Below, one piece after another: positions 1 through 6,282 of a stretch of 10,735 bases of DNA. The stretch's first letter is position 1, and the number at the start of each line of letters is the position of its first letter. The DNA is taken from positions 1 through 10,735 of the forward strand of contig JAJRRJ010000226.1 in NCBI GenBank assembly GCA_024279575.1, read 5' to 3'. The DNA comes from Alphaproteobacteria bacterium. GTDB lineage: Bacteria; Pseudomonadota; Alphaproteobacteria; Rhizobiales; Devosiaceae. The notes under the pieces were generated by a model, which saw only the letters and a list, made by a program, of their open reading frames with translations, was not told the DNA's origin and made no database searches. Both the position numbers and the translations under genes were made by a program.

Positions 1-388
1 CAACCACCGGAATACCGGAAATTTTATGCAAATCCATCAGCGCATGGGCATCGGCAAGGGTGGCGCTGGGGCCAATTGTAATCGGGTTGACCACCATGCC
101 ACTTTCAAACTTCTTGACCTGACGCACCTGCTCGGCCTGCTCGTGGGGCTCCATATTGCGGTGGATCACCCCCATGCCCCCGGCCTGGGCCAGGGCAATG
201 GCCATATTGCTTTCGGTCACCGTATCCATGGCGGAGGAAAGGATGGGTAAATTCAAGGTGATATCGCGGGTGATTTTTGTGCGCAGACTTACTTCTGCGG
301 GCATAACGCTGGAGGCAGCGGGTTGCAACAAAACATCGTCAAATGTCAGTGCAGATTCACCAGTTGCGGAGGAAATAATTTGTGCCAT
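1..388 (-). CDS. guaB: IMP dehydrogenase, N-terminal part (runs off left edge)
   Basis: IMP dehydrogenase oxidises IMP to XMP with NAD+, the committed step of GMP synthesis in the cytosol. About 129 codons are present, reading MAQIISSATGESALTFDDVL at the start, followed by LLQPAASSVMP, LPILSSAMDTVTES and QAGGMGVIHRNM. These are the well-conserved opening strands of the IMPDH barrel. The segment from about residue 95 on (VVNPITIGPSATLADAHALM) is the start of the first CBS domain, after which the gene leaves the window. The catalytic Cys loop is outside the window. The ATG at 388 is preceded on the minus strand by AAGGAGA at a good spacing, so the start is secure. The gene is divergent from the MFS gene. 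Family assignment is essentially certain. Confidence 0.97.
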   Translation of the reverse strand, partial: MAQIISSATGESALTFDDVLLQPAASSVMPAEVSLRTKITRDITLNLPILSSAMDTVTESNMAIALAQAGGMGVIHRNMEPHEQAEQVRQVKKFESGMVVNPITIGPSATLADAHALMDLHKISGIPVV

Positions 389-627
389 TGCCAGTCTCTC
401 CTTGGCGCTGATTGTAATCAGAAATATTGGAACAGATGCATTTTTCTCGCCTAAAAAGACGAATCGGCAAAAATGCTGAGTTGGCACGGGTCAATATCAC
501 CTGAACTATGCCTTGGCTAGTTAACAAGAAAACAAATGTTTGCGTGGGTGGGGTCCATTAGATTCATCCATTGCTATATCAGACCCTGACAAGTACTTTC
601 ATGCTTTGTTCCGAGTCGGAATATTCC
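389..627. promoter_or_regulatory. guaB / MFS divergent intergenic region with two short dyads
   Basis: This 239-base gap must hold the promoters of guaB (leftward) and the MFS gene (rightward). Two inverted repeats are visible: CTGATTGTAATCAG at 408-421 (6-bp arms, 2-base spacer), lying 20 bases upstream of the guaB start, and AAACAAATGTTT at 530-541 (5-bp arms). No convincing -35/-10 pair could be picked by eye for either gene. The first dyad could be an operator or a short leader hairpin of guaB. This is an inference from symmetry alone. Confidence 0.3.
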
Positions 628-2004
628 ATGTCACGCATTGTCCCTTTAATCCTGTCTGTCGCATTGTTCATGGAAATGATGGACGCGACCGTTATTGCCA
701 CGTCGTTGCCCGCTATTGCCCTGGACATCGGGACAGATCCGGTGGCGCTTAAACTCGCGCTGACTTCGTACCTTGTGGCGCTGGCCATATTTATTCCGGT
801 AAGTGGCTGGCTCTCTGACAGGTATGGCGCTGTGAATGTGTTTCGGATTGCCATTGGCGTTTTTATGCTTGGCTCGCTGGCCTGCGCATTTTCAAATTCG
901 CTGGAAACTTTTGTGATTTCCAGATTTTTGCAAGGCATGGGCGGCTCGATGATGATGCCGGTCGGGCGGGTTCTTTTGCTGCGTGCAACGCCAAAATCAG
1001 ACCTGGTATCAGCAATGGCATGGCTGACCATTCCCGCTCTGATTGGTCCATTGGCAGGGCCACCCCTTGGTGGATTCATCACCACATATTTCAGTTGGCA
1101 CTGGATATTTATCATTAACATTCCCATCGGAATTGTCGGCATTTTTCTCGCCGGAAAATATCTGCCTCGATCCGGGAAAAGGATAAAAACCTCACTGGAT
1201 TTAACGGGTTTCCTTTTAGTTGCCATCACCTTATCAGGTATTGTATTTGGTCTGTCGGTTATCTCGCTGCCCGCGCTGCCTCCTGCTGTGGGGGCAACCA
1301 CTCTGGCGCTCGGGCTACTTGCCGGCTTTGCTTATTGGCGTCACACTTTGATTGTTGATAAACCAATCCTTGATCCCAAAATTTTCCGTGACAAAAACTT
1401 CACAATCACAACCGTTTGGGGTGCGCTGTTCCGCCTGTCCATCGGGGCCTTCCCTTTTCTGGTGCCGCTCATGTTGCAGGTCGGATACGGGTTAAACCCT
1501 TTTCAATCGGGCCTAATCACATTTTCCGGTGCCGGGGGCGCTCTGGCCATGAAATTTTTTGCCAAACAAGCCTATGCCCGCTTTGGATTTTACAAGGTGC
1601 TTCCGGTGGCCATTCTGATTAACTCGGCGTTTATGCTCACCTACGGTTTTGTCAGTCCAGTTAGTTTTGCCTATGTGTTGATTGGATTTATCTTCCTTGG
1701 CGGCCTGACCCGCTCACTGCTTTTCACCGGTGCAAACGCTTTGATGTACGCCACTCTGCCCGAGGAAGACACCGCGCAAGGAAGCGCCATTGCCGCCGTC
1801 AGCGCACAGGTCAGCATAGCTATCGGAGTTGCAATTGCCGGCTCATTGCTGGAAATCAGCGGATTTTTGCGTGGGGGCGAGTTGGCTTTGGTTGATTTTC
1901 AGACAGCACTGGTGGTGCTTGCGCTGATTGCAGCGTTGGCGGCCATTCCGTTCGCGCGATTGAGTGCTAATGCGGGAAGCAATGTTTCGGGGTATAAGGA
2001 TTGA
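628..2004 (+). CDS. MFS drug-efflux transporter, DHA2 (EmrB/QacA, MdtD-like) family
   Basis: Inner-membrane proton-coupled exporter of the major facilitator superfamily, DHA2 branch; family members export drugs, dyes or metabolites. With the ATG at 628 the protein has 458 residues. Helix 1 carries MMDATVIATSLPAIA (residues 17-31), the DHA2 version of the first-helix motif. Motif A is GWLSDRYG (60-67). Motif B is around FLQGMGGSMMMPVGR (100-114). The helix-5 motif C is PLAGPPLGGF (141-150), followed by FSWHWIFIINIPIG (155-168), typical of this family. The rest is alternating hydrophobic segments consistent with about 14 helices. In-frame starts also exist at 601 (ATG) and 571 (TTG), but the extra residues are polar and match no usual family N-terminus. 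No clear Shine-Dalgarno favours any of them. The substrate cannot be predicted. No membrane-fusion partner or dedicated regulator lies beside it. Confidence 0.9.
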   Translation: MSRIVPLILSVALFMEMMDATVIATSLPAIALDIGTDPVALKLALTSYLVALAIFIPVSGWLSDRYGAVNVFRIAIGVFMLGSLACAFSNSLETFVISRFLQGMGGSMMMPVGRVLLLRATPKSDLVSAMAWLTIPALIGPLAGPPLGGFITTYFSWHWIFIINIPIGIVGIFLAGKYLPRSGKRIKTSLDLTGFLLVAITLSGIVFGLSVISLPALPPAVGATTLALGLLAGFAYWRHTLIVDKPILDPKIFRDKNFTITTVWGALFRLSIGAFPFLVPLMLQVGYGLNPFQSGLITFSGAGGALAMKFFAKQAYARFGFYKVLPVAILINSAFMLTYGFVSPVSFAYVLIGFIFLGGLTRSLLFTGANALMYATLPEEDTAQGSAIAAVSAQVSIAIGVAIAGSLLEISGFLRGGELALVDFQTALVVLALIAALAAIPFARLSANAGSNVSGYKD

Positions 2005-2149
2005 GTGAATACAATTGAGGGAAATCAGTCTTGAAATAGAGCATAGAGCTTGCCCCATTTTGAAAACGGATAACCGAATCCACCCATGGGCCAGGCCCCT
2101 AAGGCATGCTTGTCCCAAAAACGCTCTGGCAGACATCTGAATCTTTACG

Positions 2150-2773
2150 TTAGTTCCTATGCGTAGCAATCTTGTATGCAGCAAATGTAAAAAACAGCCC
2201 AAGCGCTCCTTCGATCCACCTACGAGAGTGCTGATAAAATAAAATCACTGGCTGCGTTGAGAAAGTGATGGCGTAGACCAAGTGAACCAGAATTGACAAT
2301 GCAGTTGCAGTGACAATCAGCGTCAACCCTACCCATAACGGCGCATTGGCTCCAAGCCCCAAACCAACAATTGCAATCCATTGCAAAGCCGCTTTTGGGT
2401 TAGTCATCTGAATTGCCAACCCTTGAAAGAAGAGGTTTTTGCCTTTCGCCGCCTTTGGTTTACTTATGGTGGCATCAGAATTACTGGCAGATCGAAAAGC
2501 CTTGTAGGCTAACCATAGCAAGTAAGCTGCTCCAAAGACTTTCAGCAGTGTGACGATACCAGCATATGCCGTTATCAATGCCGTCAATCCGCTGACGGTC
2601 AGTGTAGCCCAAATCGCTGATCCCGCTCCAACACCAAGAGCGAGTTGTGTTCCATCTTTTCGACCTCGCTCCATAGAGGTGCCGATAATAGCAAGTATGT
2701 TGGGCCCGATACTGATAAAACCGAACGAAAATATACCCCACGCAAGAAGTAGATTTGAAATTTCCGGGCTCAT
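2150..2773 (-). CDS. LysE/RhtB-family amino-acid exporter
   Basis: Small inner-membrane exporter of the LysE/RhtB superfamily (207 residues, the usual size of about 200). Members export amino acids or their analogues (Lys, homoserine, Thr, Leu, Cys). The first helix ends in SIGPNILAII (21-30), the family's G-P-N turn, followed by the charged loop MERGRKDGTQLALGVGAG (34-51) and GLTAL. A middle segment NPKAALQWIAI (125-135) is the second family signature. About six hydrophobic helices are evident. The ATG at 2773 is preceded by a perfect AGGAGG (minus strand, 2779-2784) five bases upstream, so the start is firm. The gene is convergent with the MFS gene and divergent from a GNAT acetyltransferase gene across 172 bases. 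The substrate cannot be told from sequence. Confidence 0.9.
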   Translation of the reverse strand: MSPEISNLLLAWGIFSFGFISIGPNILAIIGTSMERGRKDGTQLALGVGAGSAIWATLTVSGLTALITAYAGIVTLLKVFGAAYLLWLAYKAFRSASNSDATISKPKAAKGKNLFFQGLAIQMTNPKAALQWIAIVGLGLGANAPLWVGLTLIVTATALSILVHLVYAITFSTQPVILFYQHSRRWIEGALGLFFTFAAYKIATHRN

Positions 2774-2945
2774 TGGAGCCTCCTATGACACATTGCATCA
2801 AGAATATCGACTTTAGCGTCATAGGCAACCACGATCATGCTCAATCAATTTGGGCGCAAAGCTGGCGCTGGTGCGGTGCAAAAAGGGTGACTTTTGTGAC
2901 AAAGATGCACGTGCAAAGTCTCATATAGGGTGATATTCTATTCCC
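2774..2945. promoter_or_regulatory. LysE / GNAT divergent intergenic region with two dyads
   Basis: This 172-base spacer separates two divergent genes. It contains TTTGTGACAAA (2893-2903, 5-bp arms around one base) directly followed by the 10-bp palindrome TGCACGTGCA (2906-2915). Two adjacent symmetric elements between divergent genes are typical of operator sites, but neither matches a regulator I can name, and no promoter hexamers are convincing. Regulatory function is inferred from position and symmetry only. Confidence 0.3.
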
Positions 2946-3440
2946 ATGGAGATTCGAAAAGAACAGCCAGCAGACGAGCAGGCCATTTTCCAACTAACCA
3001 CCGCGGCTTTTGAGTCAATGCCATATGCTGACGGCTCGGAGCCAGCTATCATCAATTGCCTTCGAAAAGACGGTGACCTTACGTTGTCACTCGTTGCGGT
3101 TGAAGACGATAAAATAATCGGACACATAGCTTTCTCACCTGTGATAATTGGCAAGGTTGATAGACAGTGGTTCGGGGTAGGCCCTGTATCTGTTGCAGTT
3201 GAGAAACAACGTAGCGGCATCGGCAGTAAATTGATTATTGCTGGTCTGGACTGGCTTAGATCACACGGAGCAAGTGGGTGCGTTCTGATTGGAAACCCTG
3301 CCTATTACAGCCGCTTTGGCTTCATAAGCGACGGCAAAATTACCTATAGAGGGCTTCCAACAGAATACGTTCAATGGGTGTCATTCGACGGAACGCCGCC
3401 AACCGGGGCATTGAAGTACAGCCCTGCATTTGGTGCCTAA
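2946..3440 (+). CDS. GNAT family N-acetyltransferase (COG3153/YhbS-like)
   Basis: Predicted cytosolic acetyl-CoA-dependent acyltransferase of the GNAT superfamily (164 residues). The acetyl-CoA pyrophosphate-binding motif A is QRSGIG (88-93), preceded by the strand GVGPVSVAVEK (77-87). The downstream motif NPAYYSRFGF (117-126) is the characteristic C-terminal signature of the COG3153 'predicted N-acetyltransferase' group. The N-terminus MEIRKEQPADEQAIFQLTTA is the usual first strand and helix. The ATG at 2946 has only a weak upstream purine stretch, but no alternative start would keep the N-terminal strand. The acceptor substrate is unknown for this group. Its divergent arrangement with an amino-acid exporter allows an idea of joint detoxification of an amine or amino acid, but that is inference. 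Confidence 0.9.
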   Translation: MEIRKEQPADEQAIFQLTTAAFESMPYADGSEPAIINCLRKDGDLTLSLVAVEDDKIIGHIAFSPVIIGKVDRQWFGVGPVSVAVEKQRSGIGSKLIIAGLDWLRSHGASGCVLIGNPAYYSRFGFISDGKITYRGLPTEYVQWVSFDGTPPTGALKYSPAFGA

Positions 3441-3471
3441 ATCTCAGCGCACAATCGGATTACTGAATCTG

Positions 3472-3494
3472 TCGCAAAAAGATGGATTTTGCGA
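3472..3494. terminator. 8-bp stem-loop in convergent gap, possible terminator
   Basis: Between the GNAT gene (plus) and rlmE (minus) there is a perfect inverted repeat: arms TCGCAAAA and TTTTGCGA around a 7-base loop AGATGGA. On the plus strand a T6 tract follows about ten bases after the stem (3504-3509), so it is an imperfect intrinsic terminator candidate. Its position between convergent genes fits a shared terminator. The T-tract is too far from the stem for a textbook case, hence the modest confidence. Confidence 0.4.
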
Positions 3495-3570
3495 AAAGAG
3501 GCATTTTTTCCATCCAGAAATTTGATGATGCTACCAGCAATATTTTCGTCTTTTCTAATAACAAATTTCT

Positions 3571-4266
3571 CTACCCCTTAAACCCTGTGGCAATCAGATA
3601 GGTCTCGGCAGAATCCTTGCGAGATGCGGGGGGTTTTGCGTGGAATGTCTTGGTGAATTTCTGCTTTAGAGAAGTGAGCAACGTGTGTTCAGTGCCGCCC
3701 TGAAACACTTTTGCGATAAAGATACCGCCGGGGGCCAGCACGTCGGTTGCAAAATCCGCCGCCAGTTCCACCAACGCGATGATGCGAATATGGTCGGTTG
3801 GCTTATGCCCTGTAGTTGGGGCTGCCATATCAGACATAACCAGATGCGCTTTTTTACCGTTAAGCGCCTCAATCAAAACATCAGGGGCATCATCGTCATT
3901 AAAATCTTTTTGCAGGATAATTGCGCCCGTCACCGGCTCCATTTCCAGATAGTCAATACCCACAATTGTAGGATTATCCGGGGTGGATTTTATCAGTGGC
4001 ACCGCCACCTGTAGCCACCCACCCGGTGCGCAACCCAGATCAACCACCCGCATGCCGGGTTTGAGGAAATTATACTTATCGTTCAATTCAATGAGTTTAA
4101 ACGCCGCGCGGGATTTATACCCCTCTTCGCGCGCACGGGTGACATATGGGTCATTCAGCTGTCGCTGGAGCCAGCGGGTTGAAGAGTTTGTACGCCGTTT
4201 GGCGGTTTTAACACGGGTTTTAAGCTGACGCGTGGCAGAGGGGGGGGATTTTGGAGACTTGGCCAT
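3571..4266 (-). CDS. rlmE: 23S rRNA (uridine2552-2'-O)-methyltransferase RlmE (FtsJ/RrmJ)
   Basis: Methylates the 2'-OH of U2552 in the A-loop of 23S rRNA using S-adenosylmethionine, late in 50S subunit maturation. The protein has 231 residues; a basic N-terminal extension of about 35 residues precedes the catalytic fold. The SAM motif is DLGCAPGGW (76-84). The K-D-K-E catalytic set is visible: K57 in SRAAFKL, D146 in SDMAAPTTG, K186 in FIAKVFQG and E221 in SAETYLIATG. The ATG at 4266 shares its A with the TAA stop of gppA (TAATG), and an AAGGGCG stretch precedes it, so translation is probably coupled to gppA. An in-frame start farther upstream would lie inside gppA and give a non-family N-terminus, so it was not used. 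The stop codon is TAG. Confidence 0.95.
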   Translation of the reverse strand: MAKSPKSPPSATRQLKTRVKTAKRRTNSSTRWLQRQLNDPYVTRAREEGYKSRAAFKLIELNDKYNFLKPGMRVVDLGCAPGGWLQVAVPLIKSTPDNPTIVGIDYLEMEPVTGAIILQKDFNDDDAPDVLIEALNGKKAHLVMSDMAAPTTGHKPTDHIRIIALVELAADFATDVLAPGGIFIAKVFQGGTEHTLLTSLKQKFTKTFHAKPPASRKDSAETYLIATGFKG

Positions 4267-5498
4267 TATTTGCGCCCTTGTATGCGTGGTTTTGAATTGT
4301 TTCGACGGCGTTTTGCGTGTTTTGCCCGATCTGCCTCCATAAGAGAAATCAACATGCCTTCGCGCAGGCCACGGTCGGCAACGCGTACCCTCTTGGTGGG
4401 CCATTCGCGCCGGATCGCTTCAAAAATGGCACACCCCGGAATAACCAAATCGGCACGATCCTTCCCGATACACGGATTTGCCACCCGCCTCTCATAGGGC
4501 ATGGCAAGCAACACGCGCATGGTGTCGGTGAGCTGATCTGAATTCATCCAGAGACCATCAACTTTTGCCCGTTCATATCGCTCCAGACCAAGGTGCAACC
4601 CGGCCAGCGTGGTTACAGTACCAGAGGTGCCAATCAAATGAACGGGGTGTTCTTTGATCATTTGTTTGAGTTTTTCGCGTCCGCGAAAATGCCGAAACTG
4701 CCGGGTGACATAATCCACCATTTCTTCAAACTTTTCAGGGGAAACATGCTCTCCACCAAATTTTTCAGCAATGGTCACAACCCCTACCGGCAGGGACTGC
4801 CATGAGCGGATGGAGGCGGCCAGTTTTGAATGTTGTTTTGGGCGCCCCCCGCGAAAATCCATCCAGGCAAGTTCGGAGGACCCACCTCCAATATCAAACA
4901 GTAACGCGCCTTTTGTATCCTTTTCCACCAGATCAGAACACCCGGTCACTGCCAGTTCAGCTTCGGTTTTGCGATCAATGATTTCAAGCTCAATACCCAG
5001 CTCATTTTTGACACGCAACAAAAATTCAGGCGCATTATTGGCCGCGCGGCACGCTTCGGTGGTAATCAGGCGAAAACTGGCCGGGGCATGATGGGCCAGT
5101 TTCAGGGCACACAATCTAAGCGCTTCAAAAGTACGCTCCATTGCCGCAGCATCCAGCGACCCGGTTTTGGACACACCTTCCCCAAGCCGCACAATACGGG
5201 TAAAACCATCCACAACCCGATAGCCCTTGTCCTCACGCCGCACGATCAGCAATCGACAATTATTTGTACCAAGATCAAGCGCCGCATATAGCGGTGTCTT
5301 GCGCCGGCCTGCGGGCACTCTTCTGGTGTTGTTTGTCCGCCGTTTCGTCTCGCGACGCGGGGCTGAGCCTTTGTTCCCCGAGCCTTTTTGTGGCGGGGAG
5401 GCATTCAGCCGTGCAGCAGAAGGATTAGCACTCTGCTGCGGATCCTGCACTTCACCCGTGGGGTTAAGAGCAGCGGCGGACCGAGTTTTTTCGGTCAC
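4266..5498 (-). CDS. Ppx/GppA family exopolyphosphatase / guanosine pentaphosphatase
   Basis: ASKHA-fold phosphatase that removes terminal phosphate from polyphosphate and/or converts pppGpp to ppGpp; sequence does not tell the two activities apart. The protein has 410 residues. Residues 1-68 are low-complexity and rich in Ser, Pro, Arg and Lys, probably disordered. The first phosphate loop is ALDLGTNNCRLLI (73-85), followed by RIVRLGEGV (101-109), TTEACRAANN (146-155), EIIDRKTEAELAVTG with catalytic-type E178, the second phosphate loop FDIGGGSSEL (201-210), LPVGVVTI and the adenosine-type motif GTSGTVTTLAG (290-300). The start is GTG at 5498, with TGAGGA just upstream; no closer ATG preserves the extension. 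Its stop overlaps the rlmE start, so the two are one transcription unit linking (p)ppGpp/polyphosphate turnover with ribosome maturation. Confidence 0.93.
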   Translation of the reverse strand: MTEKTRSAAALNPTGEVQDPQQSANPSAARLNASPPQKGSGNKGSAPRRETKRRTNNTRRVPAGRRKTPLYAALDLGTNNCRLLIVRREDKGYRVVDGFTRIVRLGEGVSKTGSLDAAAMERTFEALRLCALKLAHHAPASFRLITTEACRAANNAPEFLLRVKNELGIELEIIDRKTEAELAVTGCSDLVEKDTKGALLFDIGGGSSELAWMDFRGGRPKQHSKLAASIRSWQSLPVGVVTIAEKFGGEHVSPEKFEEMVDYVTRQFRHFRGREKLKQMIKEHPVHLIGTSGTVTTLAGLHLGLERYERAKVDGLWMNSDQLTDTMRVLLAMPYERRVANPCIGKDRADLVIPGCAIFEAIRREWPTKRVRVADRGLREGMLISLMEADRAKHAKRRRNNSKPRIQGRK

Positions 5499-5664
5499 AT
5501 ATCCTCACTTCGGCTCCCCGGTCGACAAATTCCTGCTACACATTGGCAAAAACGTGTGGAATAGCGCCCAAAGCAACCCTGTTCTATTGTTGGGATCAGG
5601 TTATGCGAAGAATTTACTTTGCGCAATGGGGTGAGGTTTTTTTGCAACTTGCATTCTTTGCAAA

Positions 5665-5686
5665 GCGGCGATAATAATTGCGCCGC
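5665..5686. repeat. GC-rich inverted repeat upstream of tRNA-Gln
   Basis: A perfect inverted repeat, GCGGCG and CGCCGC, flanks an AT-rich 10-base centre (ATAATAATTG). A possible promoter for the tRNA overlaps it: TTGCAT at 5649-5654 and TAATAA at 5672-5677, spaced 17 bases, about 75 bases before the tRNA. A GC-rich dyad with its centre over a -10-like sequence could be an operator or chance. Low confidence in function; the repeat itself is directly visible. Confidence 0.35.
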
Positions 5687-5750
5687 AAAAGCGATGTGCA
5701 GATAGTGGCTCCAGGCAAACTTGTTGCCGTTGCATCCCAACAAAGGCTTT

Positions 5751-5824
5751 TGGGGAATAGGTTAACGGTAGACCCACGGACTCTGACTCCGTTAGTCCTG
5801 GTTCGAATCCAGGTTCCCCAGCCA
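5751..5824 (+). tRNA. tRNA-Gln(CUG)
   Basis: The sequence folds as a complete cloverleaf. The acceptor stem is TGGGGAA with TTCCCCA, including the weak U1-A72 pair typical of glutamine tRNAs. The D-arm is GGTT with GACC. The anticodon stem ACGGA/TCCGT encloses loop CTCTGAC, giving anticodon CTG at 5783-5785, which reads CAG. The T-arm is CCTGG-TTCGAAT-CCAGG. The discriminator base is G (5821) and CCA is encoded at 5822-5824. Overall form closely matches bacterial tRNA-Gln. A short dyad CATTGA-TT-TCAATG (5823-5836) begins at the CCA end, but no T-tract follows it, so no terminator is claimed. Confidence 0.97.
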
Positions 5825-5920
5825 TTGATTTCAATGAGTTAAGCAGTAAGAACGTATGTTTCTTCTTGTCCTTGTGAGCAATCCGGGGAAATGGAGCCGC
5901 TCTTTCCGGGTAACTGACAA

Positions 5921-5950
5921 TAAACTCAATTGATAAACTCAATTGAGTTT
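5921..5950. repeat. Tandem 13-bp duplication ending in a 16-bp palindrome
   Basis: TAACTGACAA is followed by two exact adjacent copies of TAAACTCAATTGA (5921-5933 and 5934-5946), then GTTT. The second copy plus GTTT makes the perfect palindrome AAACTCAATTGAGTTT (5935-5950). It lies in the gap between the tRNA and the end of recQ. As RNA it can form a 6-bp stem with an AAUU loop, with GAAAAA following on the plus strand, so a weak terminator role at the convergent tRNA/recQ boundary is possible. A pair of protein binding sites is an alternative. Confidence 0.6.
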
Positions 5951-5973
5951 GAAAAATATTCGCGTGCCTTGCG

Positions 5974-6282
5974 CTAATTTTGAGCCTGTTCAATTATGTC
6001 TAGAAAACTCTTGCCATAAAGACTGAGTTTTTTATCGCCTACCCCGTGAATTTCACTCATTTGCTCCAGAGTGGAGGGCAGGCTAACGGCCATATCCATC
6101 AGGGATTTGTCAGTAAAGATTACAAAGGCGGGTTGACCCTTTTCCCGTGCGAGTTCAAGACGAGCCGCCTTCAGGGCAGACAGGACTTTAGCATTGCAGT
6201 TGGTTTCTTCGGGACCTGTGCGCGTGGGCCGCGTCGTTTTTTGCCCCTTTACGGGGTCGGGCGGATTGTCTCGCAGGCGCAC
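5974..6282 (-). pseudogene. recQ: RecQ C-terminal HRDC fragment, out of frame with recQ
   Basis: This reading frame continues the recQ protein after a one-base frameshift. It starts VRLRDNPPDP, the usual join after the winged-helix domain, runs through a basic Pro/Thr linker, then a clear HRDC domain: KVLSALKAARLELAREKGQP, followed by AFVIFTDKSLMDMA and EIHGVGDKKLSLYG, ending near the normal RecQ C-terminus (LDIIEQAQN). The GTG at 6282 is merely the first start-like codon; there is no ribosome-binding site showing independent translation. The HRDC domain binds single-stranded or structured DNA and tunes RecQ action on branched substrates. Restoring one A in the A6 tract (plus-strand T6, 6284-6289) would join it exactly to the upstream part for a 606-residue protein, about the size of E. 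coli RecQ (609). Confidence 0.85.

Noticed and set aside
579..1301. Long minus-strand open frame (240 codons) opposite the MFS gene
   Set aside because: It lies wholly antisense to strongly recognisable MFS coding sequence, and its translation has no domain-like features.
3685..4014. Plus-strand open frames opposite rlmE, gppA, recQ and the phosphodiesterase
   Set aside because: They are shadows of the minus-strand genes, with no recognisable protein features or start signals.
4267..4404. N-terminal extension of rlmE upstream of 4266
   Set aside because: The extra 46 codons lie inside gppA in another frame and give a composition unlike RlmE; the ATG overlapping the gppA stop is the natural start.
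5751..5824. tRNA-Gln as an attachment site for an integrated element
   Set aside because: No second copy of the tRNA 3' end, integrase or phage-like gene occurs in the window.
5601..5993. Minus-strand open frame of 130 codons containing GEPGFEPGLTESESV
   Set aside because: This peptide is the classic false translation of the antisense strand of a tRNA gene; here it runs antisense through tRNA-Gln. No ribosome-binding site or family match.
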